64,000 nt of DNA from Haliclystus octoradiatus (taxonomy: Eukaryota; Cnidaria; Staurozoa; Stauromedusae; Haliclystidae): assembly GCA_916610825.1 (NCBI GenBank), contig OU744450.1:17600814-17664813 (forward strand), written 5' to 3'. Below are positions 22,777-35,945 of this stretch, piece by piece. The notes beneath the pieces are model-generated. The model worked only from the letters and a program-made list of their open reading frames with translations, did not search any database and was not told where the DNA came from. Made by a program: the position numbers and the translations under genes. Position 1 is the first letter of the stretch; the number at the start of each line of letters is the position of its first letter.

Positions 22777-24407
22777 TTACGACCGTCCCCATTGCCAGGA
22801 CACTTGGCCTTCGTCACAAAAATAATCTTTTAATGTGTCTCTTATTTCCTTAGCCTTAACAGAAGGATTGTGTCCTAAAAATACAAAATAACAAAACAAA
22901 TGTTAATGAAATGGTAATAGCAGCATTTTGCAGATGCATAGTTGTGGCGATATCTTGTTTTATTTGGGTTAATAATAAAAACTAATGGATGATCAACATA
23001 TGTTTTGACATTAATCAGTACAACCCATGAAGTCAATTTTGAGTAGCTCTGTGTCATCAAAACCGGAAGGTGTCTCAAGAAGTTGTGTTCAAGAAATCCA
23101 TACAGATGTGATGACAATAAACTTTATTAGGTTGTTTTAAAAACTGCATTACTCTTGAAAAATGGGGCTGTGAACCAGACAAAGTTTTAAAAATAAAAAG
23201 GCATTGTAACACCTACAAATTAAAACATACCTGAGGGTGTTACTTGCACAGGAATAAGGCCAGTTGATCCCTCAGATTGGCGCCATGTTCCATTCCCAAT
23301 ACCTTGTGTGCCATCACTGGAGTCCACAAGTCCAGATGGACAATAAATTCTAGATGACTCAGTGCTTCTCCTTAAGAAATTGTGAAGTATTAATGTTGCC
23401 ATCAACACTGGTTCCACATTCACAGGCGAGAGTAGTATGGCATTTCTAAAAACTCTCCATCTTGATACCAGTATTCCAAATAGATTTTCAGAAATTCTTC
23501 TTGCACGACTGTGCCTGTAGTTGTAAATTCTACGCTCATCTGTTAACCCTGTTTGAGCATATGGCTTCATCATGTTTGGTTTGAGTGCAAAAGCATCATC
23601 TCCAACCAGAACGTAAGGAATTGGCTTGCTCGGATCCCAACCTGGAAGTGGTCTTGGTTCAGGTAGAGACAGTTTATTGTTATTAAGTGCTTGTTGAAAT
23701 CCACATTTATTCCATACTCCTCCATCAGAAACTCGTCCATTAGTGCCAATGTCAGCATAAATACATTCATAGTTTGGACCAGCGACAGCCATCAAGACTA
23801 TGGAATTTGAATGCTTGTAATTATAATATAAAGAGCCAGCATTGGAAGGTGCTTGTAGAATTATATGCTTCCCATCTACAGCTCCTATGCAGTTTGGGTA
23901 TTGCCACTTCTGCTCACATTCTTTTGCAATTTCTAGCCATTCATTGCATGTCGTTGGTAACTTCATGTAGTCAGATTGCATGTTACTGATGATTGCCTTG
24001 CATACCTCTATTACGATGTACGAGACAGCTGCTCTTGATATCCGAAACGTGAATGATAAAGATCGAAATGTCTCACCGGTTGCAAGAAAGCGAAGAGTAA
24101 GAGCAAGCCTAGTTTCTAGGTTGATAATTGCAGTTCCTCCTGTTCGAGCCATAGGTGTAATGTCTTTCTCGATTTTGCCTAGAATTGTACGAAAGTCGCT
24201 CACTGTCATACGAAACATCTCACGAAATGAAGACGTATCCTCCACGCTGAGTTCAGAGACTAAAGTTGCATAAAACCCTCTCTCTCCACGCCTTCGAATC
24301 CAATCTCTTGTTCTTCGTTTTGGTTTTTCTTCTTCGTCGTCTTCAAGAAAATCATGCATGAGCATAAGTGCAACGACCTTCTTCTTATTTGAAGTCGCCA
24401 TCGCCAT
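22777..24407 (-). CDS. Harbinger transposase (DDE, two exons)
   Basis: Exon 1 runs from ATG at 24407 to 23231 and exon 2 from 22874 to the TAA at 22777. The intron has GTATGT donor and TTTTTAG acceptor, joined in phase 1 (VTPSG-HNPSVKAKEIRDTL). The product is 424 aa. An N-terminal helix-turn-helix region (about 65-140) is followed by the DDE_Tnp_4 core with GAVDGKH (D178), VGDDAF (D270) and RISENLFG (E307), so all three acidic residues are present. The C-terminus DYFCDEGQVSWQWGRS is typical of the family. It cuts and inserts the element at TWA sites. A frame extension upstream of 24407 lacks an ATG; a second Met two codons later is an alternative start. Confidence 0.93.
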
Positions 24408-24659
24408 GTTTGTAATGAAAGAACGTTTCAGTGCGTTCAACTGGTGATGGTAAAAGGATTGGGCTCGATAACTAGTCACCAAGCCACAAATCTATGAATG
24501 TTGGCGAAAATTGTGAAATTCAACAAAATCCGATGAATGTTGGCGAAAATAAAAAGTCATTTGGCCATCCTCAATATGTTGGTGAAAAAACGCAAAAATC
24601 CACTCAACAAAATCCGATGAATGTTGGCGAAATAAAAAAGTCATTTGGCCAGGGCTTTA

Positions 24660-26720
24660 CACTGCTGAAAAGATATTGGACGCAAGATCTGTGGACGGAC
24701 ACAAAGAATACCTAGTAATGGCTAAGCTACCCTGAAAGTGTAAATAGTTGGGAACCTGAATCACATATTCTCGACAAGAATCTCATATTAACATCTTTAA
24801 CGGAATGTCTACGTCAATAGAAGTTTCTGCAATGGATACTGAACATAACAATAATGCAGAGAAACAAAACAAAAGAGAAGAAATTTGCCAGCCCTTTTCA
24901 AAGTTCAAAGTCACCCAACTGAAACAGAAGCTACTAGAAATCGGCATGCCAAAGAGCGGATTAAAGGCCGATCTCATTACAAGGTTGACTGATTACTCCT
25001 TACAAAAATCTCTAGAGAGCACAGAAATCAGGGATGCTTCAAATGCGATAGCTGAACCGTTAGATTTCTTGAATGCTATTCTCTATAGAAAAATGCGTGT
25101 ATTGAGAAGAATACAAAAGGCTTCAAGACCATTAGCAGCTTCGGTATTAACGGAAAAGATCAATTCAATATTGGCCAATCCTTCAGAATTAAAAAACTGG
25201 TTATCATTGTTCCTCTTCTCTTTCCCGTGCCTTGCAGTGCCACATAGAGGTGGTAATTGTAAACGGTCTCACATGACAGAAGAGAAAGCAAAAACCTTAG
25301 ATTGAAAAGTCTACGAAAAACTTAGCCAATGGCATATGATAGATATATCTACCATATTGAAACCAACAGGAAGAAGGAACACAACTGAAGAAAGTCAACT
25401 AGCCCGCTTTGTGACAGAGAAATTGGTAGATGGAGATATCCAGGGAGCAATAAGAATGGTTGCATCGAATACCAAATTATCAGAAATATCAAAACATTCT
25501 TTCGAGCTTCTCAAAGCAAAACATCCTGATGGCTCATTGAACGACCATCTACAGCGACCATCAGAAACATCTACTAACAAGATCGTAGTAAGTGAAACTG
25601 ACATTAAACAATCTATTAAATCTTTTCACAACGGATCTGCATCTGGAGTAGATGGTCTACGGCCACAGCACTTACAAGACCTTACCGCTCCGGTTGGTGA
25701 AGCAGGAGATAAGCTTATATCTGCCTTGACACGCTTATCAAACTTAGTTATTAGCGAGGAGTTTTTACCATCAAAACTATTAGATTTCAAACAACTGATA
25801 TGCAGATTAACTTTACTTGAACCCCATCATGCATTTTATTTATTTAGCCATTTTATGTTTTTACCTTACGTTTCACCTTATTTTAAGCTTACATACTTTT
25901 TAAGAACATCATCATGTTATAATTGTCCTGTTTTAGAGGAATTTGATTATGAACCAAAGAATTCGCTTGAAGAACTTTTAAATATCCAACTCAGTGAAGA
26001 TCAATGGGCGCAAGCTAGCTTTACAATCAACTCAGGTGGCTTGTGGATCCGAAAGCCAACAGACATCGCTTTACCTGCCTTCATTGCCTCTTTCGTGGTT
26101 CCTCTACTTTGGCAAAAGGTATCTTTGCAAAGACTAATGTAAATCATGAAAGTAACGAAGCACCAGCAATTGAAGCCTGGATAACCAAGACAAATGGGGA
26201 AAGTCTTCCATAATGCCATCGACAAAATCATGGGACAAACCTTTGATCCAAATAGCACAAACCAAGGTCCTCTCCTCTGCTGTGGGTCAAAGAAACGTTG
26301 CCAGAATCTTAGCTGCACAAACAAAAGGATCTGGGGCATGGCTCAATGCACTCCCGTCACCCGCCATGGGTTTAATGCTTAATAACAATCAGCTACGCAT
26401 AATAATTTCACTCCGATTGGGACTGGAGACGGTACAATCCCATATATGTAAATGCTGCCAACTAGTAGATCAACAAGGAGTCCACGGTCCTTCATGTAAA
26501 AAGAGTTCTGGACGATATGCAAGGCACCATGAAGTAAACGTCATCAACAAGAATGCTTTGTGCCCTGCAAACGTCCCTCTACACAGGACGATAATGCAGA
26601 AAAATATTTAAAAGAGAGGATTTCAGTGGCAGTACAAAGAGGGAATGCTAATAGTATCATGGGATCATGGGTATCTTTATTAATGATGACGTTGAGAACA
26701 ATTTTGAAATAGATTAATTA
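24660..26720 (+). mobile_element. SAP/RT LINE-like retroelement, copy A (internally deleted)
   Basis: In order: a SAP-domain ORF (24805-25305); the start of the RT domain (25336-about 25790, with GSASGVDGLRPQHLQDL); a linker; then a C-terminal zinc-finger part (HICKC...GVHGPSC...RHHEVN, about 26430-26560). The RT palm and the endonuclease-like segment seen in unit B are absent. In unit B both missing segments are bounded by direct repeats that are single here, so deletion between repeats is likely. Several frame breaks exist. The family resembles animal RT elements with a restriction-like endonuclease; the exact clade is uncertain. Confidence 0.6.
24805..25305 (+). CDS. SAP-domain ORF of the retroelement, copy A
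   Basis: 166 aa from ATG at 24805. Residues about 34-68 (FSKFKVTQLKQKLLEIGMPK followed by SGLKADLITRL) form a SAP motif, a helix-loop-helix that binds AT-rich DNA, used here presumably to tether the retroelement protein to chromatin. The rest is an extended linker that in the intact element would lead into the reverse transcriptase. The equivalent ORF in unit B is 48107-48607. Confidence 0.65.
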   Translation: MSTSIEVSAMDTEHNNNAEKQNKREEICQPFSKFKVTQLKQKLLEIGMPKSGLKADLITRLTDYSLQKSLESTEIRDASNAIAEPLDFLNAILYRKMRVLRRIQKASRPLAASVLTEKINSILANPSELKNWLSLFLFSFPCLAVPHRGGNCKRSHMTEEKAKTLD

Positions 26721-26771
26721 GGTTTTTTGATATATTGGTATATTGCAGCTAGCCAGTCAACTGAAAAACTA

Positions 26772-29138
26772 TCATCTACGTGTTACCATTACTACCATTA
26801 CTGTAGACCCTGGTAAAAACTTTCGAGGATCATCGGAGGGTATGCTCTGAGTTCGTACATGTGTTTGCAAATTGGGTATTAGTAGGTGTAATGGTGTCCG
26901 AAAAGTTCGTTTCATTAGTAATTCACTAGGAGCAATTCCCATTGTAGCATGTGGTCTTGTCCGATAGACGCACAAAATATGATCTAAGGTCAAGTGAAGT
27001 GACTTTGAAGAATGTCTGTTTTTCTTCAAGGCAGATTAAACAATTTGGACTGCCCTTTCGACTTGCCCATTCGAGCGTGGATGATATGGTGCTGTAGTAG
27101 TATGTTTGATGCCATTTTGAGAGCAGAATGATTTAAACTTTTGAGATTTGAATTTGGATGCATTGTCGGAAACAATTTGTCCAGGTAGTCCAAGGTATGA
27201 GAGGGATTTTGTCAGGACCTGTATTGTGGCTTCTGATTCTGTTGTTAGGACGATGTAAACGTCAATACATTTCGAGAAAGCGTCAATAATTATCAGGAAA
27301 AGCTTTCCCATGAACGGTCCTGCATGATCAATATGTATTCGTGACCATGGTGCAGTGGGGGTATTGCCACGGATATGTTGCTGCTGCATCTGTCATTCTT
27401 GCATTTTCTTTGCAGACTTGGCATTTATGTGCCAATGGTTCTATATCTTTGTCAATACCCTTCCATTAGATGAAACTGCGTGCCAATCCTTTCATTTTTA
27501 CAATCCCTTGATGTGTTTGATGAAGGACTTCAAGTGCCTTTCTCTGTAGCTGTTGTGGAACCACTACTCTTGAGCCCCACAATAGAGAATCGTGGTGTAT
27601 GCTTAGCTCATACCATTTACTAGCAAAATGCTTTACATCCTCTCAGCTAAGCGCTTGACATGTACCCCCTCATTTTACCTGATTTACCAACGCACTCATT
27701 TCTTGATGCTTTGTTAATTTTCTTGAATGTAGGTGCACTCTCTCCTAGTGTTTCAATCAAATGCATTGTGTCTGAAGGGGCCAGAGATTTCTTCTTGCTA
27801 GGTGGTAATCCCACTGGTAGAAGACTGAAGGCATCTGCATTCAGATGTAAGCTTCCAGCGCGATATACTATTTTATAATCGTACTGTGACAGGTGAAGTG
27901 ACTAACGTATCGATCTGGATGCTGCTAATTTCGTAGTCGCTTTATGTTCTGAGAACAGTGTGATCAATGGTTTGTGATCTGTAATAATTTCAAAATGACG
28001 ACCATATAAATAAAGATGAAACTTCTCAACACCAAATGTGATTGCTAGCCCTTCTTTTCCAGTTTGAGTAGTTTTTCTCTGCTGAATTGAATGTTCTCGA
28101 CCCACATAAAATTATCTTTTCGTCTCCATTTGGATATATATGCGACATTACTGCATTAATCCCATGATGCATCTTCATCGTGATGCATCACATGCTAAAT
28201 CTATGGGTAAATTTTGGTCATAGTGAACCAGTAAACGATCGCTATTCAATGCATATCCCTTGAAGTACCCCAATGCCAAGTTGTATCTTGGTTCAATAGT
28301 TCATATAAGGGAGCTAACAACTCTGTAGCCCTTGGTAGAAATTTTGCATAATAGCTAAAAAGACCAAGCCAGGCCCTAAGCTGCGTTGAATCTTTTCGTG
28401 GCGGTGCTTTGCAGATAGCATCAAGTTTTGTAGGTAAGGGTTTTAATCCACTTGCATTAACTATCTGTCCCAAAAAATCAATTTCTTTCCATTTGAATTG
28501 ACACTTCTGCCGTTTGAGTCTCAATCCTGCTTTCTCAAGGCGTGAAAATACTTCTTCGAGGCGTTGGATTTTTACCGGAGTGCTGCATGCAGCACATACA
28601 ACGTCATCTAAATAACACGCTACCCCAGGAATCCCTGCCAATAATGAGTCGATCACCCGTTGAAAAATTGCAGGGCCTGACGATATCCCAAATGGTAATT
28701 GTGTATATCTAATAACCCTCTATGTGCATTTATAGTTCTTGTGAGTCTTCGTCCAGCGAAAGTTGGGTGTAGGCATGTGCTAAACCTAACGTGCGAATAC
28801 TGTACTGCCACCCAGTTTAGTGAAAAGAGTATTAATATCCGGTGTAGTATAAGCATCTGAATTGATATTGCAATTTACAGTCGGCCTGAAGTCACCACAT
28901 AGTCGTACGGTCTTATCTGGTTTAACTACAGGTACGGTGGTTGATGAGGCCCAATTGCTGTGTTTCACGGGGCAAAGCACTCAATCATAGGGTGAATTGC
29001 AACGGGACTGGTCGTGCTCTTAATGGCTTTGGAGTAGCATTTTCTTCTTTAGTCTCTTGCTGCGCATGTACTTCAGTAGAATTGTGTTTTGCTACGCAAG
29101 CTCTTTCCACATGTCCTATATGTTTTTGCAAATATGAG
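26772..29138 (-). mobile_element. Ty3/gypsy-like LTR retrotransposon pol fossil, copy A
   Basis: Minus-strand remains of a pol region. In element order (high to low coordinate): zinc-knuckle/protease side, reverse transcriptase (about 28980-28250), RNase H (about 28105-27900), integrase (about 27389-26772). No LTR is visible at either side and the gag part is not in this unit. It is broken, with roughly half a dozen breaks. The same insertion is in unit B, so it predates the duplication; decay suggests an old element. Confidence 0.85.
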
Positions 29139-29805
29139 GGTGGGTGTAAAATACCGACCCGCCGACTCGCAAACCACACAGACCAGATTGATTTAATCTA
29201 GAATTGCAGGGTTGACATGACGAATACTTCACGGCGTTGTCAGAATATTTTGTAACAACTTTCTGCTGAAGATTTATAAATTTTCTTTAATAGGTATGTT
29301 CTCTGTCGAATTAATTCTTCCAATTTGTTCAGCTCAACAATTCAACTGGGAAAGCATCGACACAATTATGACACGCACATCAACCCACGTTGTTCATGTT
29401 TCGTAGTAATACATATTTACGAGATGTGGATTGTTATTATTCCTGTTATTGTTATGTGGAACCTTGACTGTACATTTCATGTAAATTTAAACAGTTAGTC
29501 AAGTTTTAAAACATGTGCTTTACTTAATTTTCTGTATTCTTTCCTTTACTTTAGTACCAACGTTATAATATTATACCGTAAATGCTCAAGTAATCGTCCG
29601 TGCACCTTTGCATCTTCGTAAATATGTATTACTATGAAACATAAACAACGTGGATTGATGTGCGTGCCATAATTGTGTCGATGCTTTCCCAGTTGAATTG
29701 TAGAGCTGAACAAATTGAAAGAATTAGTTCGACGGAGAACATACCTATTAAAGAAAATTTATAAATCTTCAGGACTTCAGCAGACATCGTATTTATTTGC
29801 AAGAT
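29139..29805. mobile_element. Foldback (MULE-like) element, truncated at unit A end
   Basis: Matches 54075-54743 of the complete 995-bp copy in unit B. It begins GGTGGGTGTAAAATACCGAC and contains a long internal inverted repeat (about 29275-29440 with 29600-29790). It stops at 29805, where the sequence jumps to the start of unit B, so the right terminus is missing. Confidence 0.85.
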
Positions 29806-29809
29806 GATG
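29806..29809. other. Unit A / unit B junction
   Basis: Sequence TTTGCAAGAT from the foldback element is followed by GATG and then CAAGTTTACATC, the start of the unit. Both parent ends share CAAG nearby, so the join shows a 4-bp filler and short microhomology, as in end joining or template switching. There is no run of N. Confidence 0.8.
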
Positions 29810-30878
29810 CAAGTTTACATCAAGGTGTGATTTGGGCGATAAGTTACAAAACGCTTTAATGCATGCAGTTTACTTTCCAGACTCTCCAGTAGACCAGAAA
29901 TACAAGAGAATTATGTTACAAAATATTTTACTTATAAGGATTGGAAATTTTAATTCTGGTTTCACAATTCAAAAGAAATTGTACGTTAGACACACCCAGA
30001 CGTTGTCGCTCGACCCTGTATTAGTCTTCGAGCGATAGACCCTATACCCATATTATAGCATGTATAAGGGCCTTATACCTGCTATCTGGAATCACTCTTC
30101 AGCTACAAAGCATCAGTTATCAACATTATAGAGCCAAATATATCAATCGAAACTTTTAAAGTGCGTTTTGTGTTCGATTTTATTTTCTGCAATATTAATC
30201 TTGACCTTTTTTACCCCACTAGCAGAGTATTTATTGAAGTTAGGGGGAAATATACAAATGTTATAAATCGAGCTACACGCTGAATGTATTCTGGACGTGT
30301 AATTGCCCGGCTATTGATTTATGTTAACGAAATCGGGAAAATGCCGTAGCTTAATGTTCCTGACCGAGATATTTATATAAGAGGGTATTTTTATGTCATT
30401 CGTAGCTTCTCCCGACAAAATGGGATGGGTGTGGCATAATATGCACATTTGGGATCTTCAGTACTTTAAATCTTCATTACCTCCCATAATACCTTCAACA
30501 TATGAATGAAAAAATGAGTGACACGTCACCTTTCTAATGGAATCAATCTGACAGGCAAAATGGGAGATTTGATTATTGAAGCATCAACTTACATACAGCC
30601 AGCACAAATGTCATGATGGTTGGCAGTTGTGCATCTCAAAGTGGCCTTAAAAGTTTCTCTAAATCCCTGTTGGGCGGTCTCGTACGTACCCCTCCCCTAC
30701 ACACCAAGGATTTACAATATTTGATGTATCACCAGCCACCAAGAAATGATAGACCGTCTGAAAGAAGAGGATGACGCAGTACAATATTTAGAAGGTTTAC
30801 AAGCTATACGAAGCTATATCTGCAAACTTCTGATCCATGCACAATACAATACATTTCTTGCGCAAAACTTCATTAATA
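29810..30878. other. 3' flank of the MEI1-like gene, unit B
   Basis: Counterpart of 1026-2193 without the 99-bp insertion. No gene recognised. Confidence 0.4.
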
Positions 30879-33800
30879 CTAGTTCAACTTATTTTGCAAT
30901 ATACTTTTGCAAGTATTCAATAACGGTATGATCACATTACGGAAATCTTGTGTTTGATTTATAAAATTATCAAAGAAAGGTACACCAGCAACAATTACTA
31001 ACAATGAATTAGCCTCCTTAGCATCAGATTGCGCTTCAGGCTTATCTAATTTGAATTTAGATTCCATCCATTGAAGTATTAATAGTTTGTTAGCATCATT
31101 GATGTATTCGTGAAGCTTAGAGATGATGCTTAAAATAGATTTGGACCATAAACTATCCATAGGGATCGACGTCGTGATAAGTTTTGGCAATAGTCCATTC
31201 ACAAGTTCTGAATTTATCCAAGAGGGGATTCTATCTGCTAACATATCTAGTAATTTCATGGCTTTGATATTTGATGGATTGTATAGCAACAAATGTGTGA
31301 TCAATATCGAGTTCCATGATTGTGCAGAAAGGCTATCGTAGTTAACTATTATCAAACGAATACAGTCAATAGCACAGTCACTTACAAAACCATTCAGCTT
31401 CATTGCTATATTTTGAAGATGCAAGCAAGTTCTTATTTCTGAATCAGTGATATTTAAAAATTCGCATAAATCAGAAAAGTTATTAAGTTTCTTGTGACTT
31501 TCAAAAGTATGCAAAATAGTTCTGAATACCACAACACTGGCATCTCTTGTAGGTAGCGACGGACATGACGGTTGTAGAAGATTGAGAAACGAAAACATTT
31601 GATATCCAGAAGTTCTTAACAATGTAGGTTCGTGATACATTATTTGTGACATAAAAAGCAACGATGACGTAGCTAACCTAGTCATGATTGGCTGTGTACA
31701 AAAGTCTTGACTTTTCGAAGATGCGTGCGCATGTATCTTGCTCATCAAAGGTTTAACAGATACGATGATTTGTGTAAGGTCAGTTGCCTCTTTTTCTTTC
31801 GTTGTTGTTAATAATAATAATAATATTTCAATGGAGTACAGATGTAATGCGTTCTCTTTCTGATTTGATATCAGCCAAATTAACCTTTGAGATATCTTTA
31901 TACAAAGTTCAAATGGGCAACTCTCGTAAAATAACAATAGCTCGATTATGCATTTTAGAAACAGTGATAGCTGCCCAATAAAATCTACCCTGAATGGAGA
32001 CAATAATATCGAGTTTACTACATCAAAAATTTCCACTGACGAGTCTCTATTTGGTGTTATTGTGCTTAGAATAGCTGCTAATAAATTACTGCATTTTTCA
32101 GATAGTCCCTTCTCACTATTGATGATAATATCTAACATTATACAGATCACTATTGTATAGTCTGGTAATGAATTAAGCCAAATACATAATAAAACTTGCC
32201 CTTCTGTGGATGAGAAGTGGTCAACAAATTGTGAGACAAGAAGTAATTTCACTGATTTAGGTGTATTGAAATAAAACAACCATTTGAAAGTTGAATATCG
32301 TAGAGTAATAATTTCTTTAGGCTGTCTTGAATTCAGTATGATCATTGATGCAACATGATTGGGTTGATGCAAATATTCCTCTTTACCTGATAACAAAGAT
32401 TTTTCCATCCAAATACCTAACAAATGACGCAAGCTTTTCACACTAAGTTTATCACACAGCCATGGGCAGGTTAACATACCACCCAAAGCAGTAACAAGGT
32501 TATTCCTATCAATTTCGTAAGCATCAGCTTCAGAATTATAATAGAGCAAAGCCAAAATTGCTGAAACTGAAGACATTTGGGAAGTTTCCCTATCTTTGTT
32601 GTACGTATCTAATGTAATGCTAGATAAATAAAAATGCCAATCGTTAGGAATTAAATCGAGGCCACATAATGTTGTGTTGAGATCATTTTCAATATCACTG
32701 CCATTTGCTGGACCTTCGATACAGCTACAGAGAGCAGCTATAAATTTATCAACCATTGAAATGACTGAATGATTATTTCCCCCATTACTTGCTTTCAATA
32801 ATTGAGTTCTAACCTCTACAGCCAACGGTAAAAATGAGCTATCCGCTTGCTTCCTACCAAACTCAATACAATTCGAGTTATCAACATCATTTAATGTAAG
32901 TGATATTGAGCCAAGGTATGTTGCAAATATTTCATATTTCTTTTGAACAACAAGCATTAATGCCAGTGGTACAAATACTGAATCAAGAAAAGTATATATT
33001 TGGCTGCTAAATGCATTACAGTTGTCCGAGTATGTAGTCTTTCTTTCGGTGTTGTAATGACTTGTGATGAACATTAGCAGCAGTCGACTTAGTGATAGGT
33101 TGAACTCATCGAATGATTTGGGAGCTCCTCCTAAAACGAAGAATAATCATTATAGCCATACTACATCATTATACAGCACACATCACTACCGACACCAAAA
33201 CCATGAAAAAAATGGTGAAATTTCATTGAGTTTTCATGGCATTTTCAGGACATTTAAATACTATAAATATGGATGTTTTATGGTTTTCAAACTTTTTCAT
33301 GTTTACAAAATTTGTGTTTTTCATTTTTTTACATTTTCATGATGTTTTCACGACAATTTCATGCATATGGCATTTTGATGGAATTGGTGTTGGTAGTGCA
33401 TGTCAGTTTGCTGATAATGAATATTTTAATTCTAATGATTTTAGTTTGTCAAATAATAATCCTAAAATGAATAAGTGAATCATTTGTGTGTTACGTAAGT
33501 CTATGGTTATAACCTATCTTAGCGATTATTACACCTGATTAATGCAACCACTTTCTTTTGTTTGATAATTAATTAAGGGTTTGTCAACTTTGGGATGTAA
33601 ATTAGTCTTAAATAAGTGCATTGAATGGATTATTCGACACTGAAACGTATATACAATAAAACTATTCTATAACAGCCATGCACCTGTAAGGTATATATTA
33701 CAGCCATGCACCTGTAAGGTATATATTGACCACTATAGACATTGATTTCAATAGAAATTCATTATTCGCTAAATATAGACTCTCATCGGCATCAGGATTA

Positions 33801-35367
33801 ATTGTACAAAAAATTTTATGTATCAAACAGCCAGCTACAAGAAGAAATAATTTGACGATTATGTTCAGGTGGTCTATATATACAAGGTTGATTCAATAGA
33901 AAATAATGATTTTATTATTAAATTCAGACGTGACCACTATTGGCAGATGACTGCTGCATAAATGTGACCGTTATAACAGGTTTCATTAAACTTACGAATC
34001 CATTTTCCACTTGCACTTTTGATGTCTTCGAGTTGATGTGATCCAGTTCTTGAGAGTACTTCAAAACATGTTTTTAGTATGACTTGATTCTGTTTGGAGC
34101 TAATCAAAACATGCATTAGTTGTATCACGTGTTTATTTGCCATTAATGATCTATTAGTAACTGAGTATTGCAGTACTCTACATACGCTAGCAACGACGTC
34201 TGTGTCCTTTTCTAACCATAATAATTTGCTACCATCATTGTAATTGATCAAACGGATAAGTAATGAGATTCCTATTTTAACAACTTCTACAGAACCAACA
34301 TTCAATTTAAGAATGCTTGAAAGTTTTTCTGAAATTGGCTCAATACTGTATAGATTAAATCCACACAATTTGAATTTCTCGTAATCTGAAAATGCTGTTA
34401 AACATTTTAAAACTGCAATACATAACATCTCATCCCTAGCAGAAAGTAAATCCAGCAGATAATCACAAATTCCTTTTCCAATTAAATCATTGGCAAAATC
34501 ATTATCTCTTTTCCCTGCATTTAATAAATTTGTTAAAGAATGAACTGCTATGATTTGAATTTCTGGAGATACGGATAACATAAGCTTTTTAAATAATTCT
34601 CCAATTGAAGAACCCGTTTCATGGTTTAAATATTTTTCATAATCTTTGATAACTTCGATTAAGAATGGATATTCTGTAAAATACTTTAAAAGAGCAACAA
34701 GATTTGGTAAAGATTCACGTGTCTTTGATTCTTTGAAAGCAATAACAAGATGATTTAGTACCTTTCTCGTGTGCTGTATTCCTATTTGAACAGCGCATTC
34801 TTTATGTTTGTATAAATTAGCTAACGTAAACCAAAACGCTTCAACTCCCTGCATTGACGGCTCTGGTATATCATTAAGCATCAAATTGAGAAAAGCTGGA
34901 TATTTTTCCACAATTAAGTAGCACGCCTTTGGCTGTGCGCTAGAAAACTGTCCGATAAATGCAAAATCTTGCATTGAAACACGTCCCAATTTTATAAAGT
35001 TAATAAAAACTTTTTCTAAAACTTGTAAGGATTGAAGATCAACAATAATATGTAACAGAATTTCAACACATAAATCATAATTTTTCTCATCTTTGCTCCA
35101 ACTTTGCGATAATATTAACGAGCTAACATGTTCAATGATAAAAGGTTTAGAAAGTAACATATCTTTCACCTTATTTGATGTATTTAAAGAATATAGCAAT
35201 TCGTTCAGTATGTTTCTTCTTCTTGTATTTTGTAGATCTTTTTCTTCCAACGATTCAACTAAGCAAGCAAAGCAAGAAACTGCTACTGCATTTCCATTGA
35301 CAATCCAGCAATCATCATGAGAAGAATGATTCTTAGTAAACAAATTACAACTAAATTCACTTGACAT
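30879..35367 (-). CDS. MEI1-like helical-repeat protein, copy B (two exons)
   Basis: Exon 1 runs from ATG at 35367 to 33996 and exon 2 from 33130 to the stop at 30879; the intron is 33131-33995 with the same GTAAGT donor and TTTTAG acceptor. It totals 1207 aa, like copy A: one extra Asp codon in exon 1 offsets one lost codon in exon 2. Exon 2 carries about eleven residue changes, clustered around KKLNNFSDLCEFLNITDSEI, while exon 1 has only two or three. The open frame and conserved splice sites say both copies could be expressed. Function is as discussed for copy A: a probable ARM/HEAT-type solenoid, possibly meiotic. Confidence 0.75.
33672..33727. repeat. 28-bp tandem duplication in the copy B intron
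   Basis: ACAGCCATGCACCTGTAAGG plus eight bases occurs twice, head to tail (33672-33699, 33700-33727). Unit A has one copy. It is a private change of unit B. Confidence 0.9.
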
Positions 35368-35945
35368 TATTATAAATTCATGACTGCATGAAATGATAAA
35401 ATGCTAATTTCAAATCAACAATTAAACCGACACAAACTTTGTTGTCTGATTATGCATATTTTAAAATGTAAAACCTGGCAACATCTTTTCCCGCCAAAGT
35501 TGAAAATCGCAACCATCATTTTATTTTCTCAAGATCCTTTCACTGATCGCGGTCTTGCGACTTCATTGATAGAATTTTCAAAGACATTGTTTCACAAACT
35601 TCTTTGTCAGATGTGTCTAAAATCTATTTTTGTGTAGGCCTATAGGTTTTTGTGCAATAACTGTATAATGGCAAAACATCAATATTAGTTAGAGTACTCA
35701 CAATGTATGAATAGGGTGGGAAAGGAGTTTTCGTGAGACGTGAAATGACTGTTTTGATTCCCGTGATTCCATGAAGACTTATAATTTATCAACGTGATTG
35801 AAAGTGGTTAAAAGTTATAGCATGTTTATATAGCCGTTATTTGTGAATTGTGCTTTAGCCACGCTAATTTAGGATCAACGTAGATCACGCTCTATCGTTC
35901 AAAGTTAGTGGTTTGGTGTTGTTGAGGCATAATTAGTCAATTAAC

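Larger units (their letters stand above)
19846..24656. mobile_element. PIF/Harbinger DNA transposon, apparently autonomous
   Basis: Target duplication TTA at 19843-19845 and 24657-24659. The termini are perfect inverted repeats beginning AGCCCTGGCCAAATGACTTT, with further subterminal repeats of GAATGTTGGCGAAAT and CAACAAAATCCGATG. Unit B has the empty site (GATGTTTACACTGC near 47957) with a single TTA. The 4811-bp element carries the two genes typical of Harbinger: a Myb/MADF-like DNA-binding protein and a DDE transposase. It also carries an inverted, partly deleted second copy of the transposase gene. Intact ORFs and matching termini suggest recent activity. Confidence 0.97.
1026..29805. repeat. 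Duplicated unit A
   Basis: This 28.8-kb block recurs in the same orientation as unit B at 29810-54743. Collinear blocks are 1026-8373 with 29810-37073, 15291-16390 with 37788-38890, 16387-19845 with 44389-47960, and 24657-29805 with 47950-54743. Alignment breaks are mostly mobile insertions. The left end begins at CAAGTTTACATC (1026); the right end stops inside a foldback transposon at 29805. Real tandem duplication and a haplotype mis-join are both possible. Confidence 0.92.
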
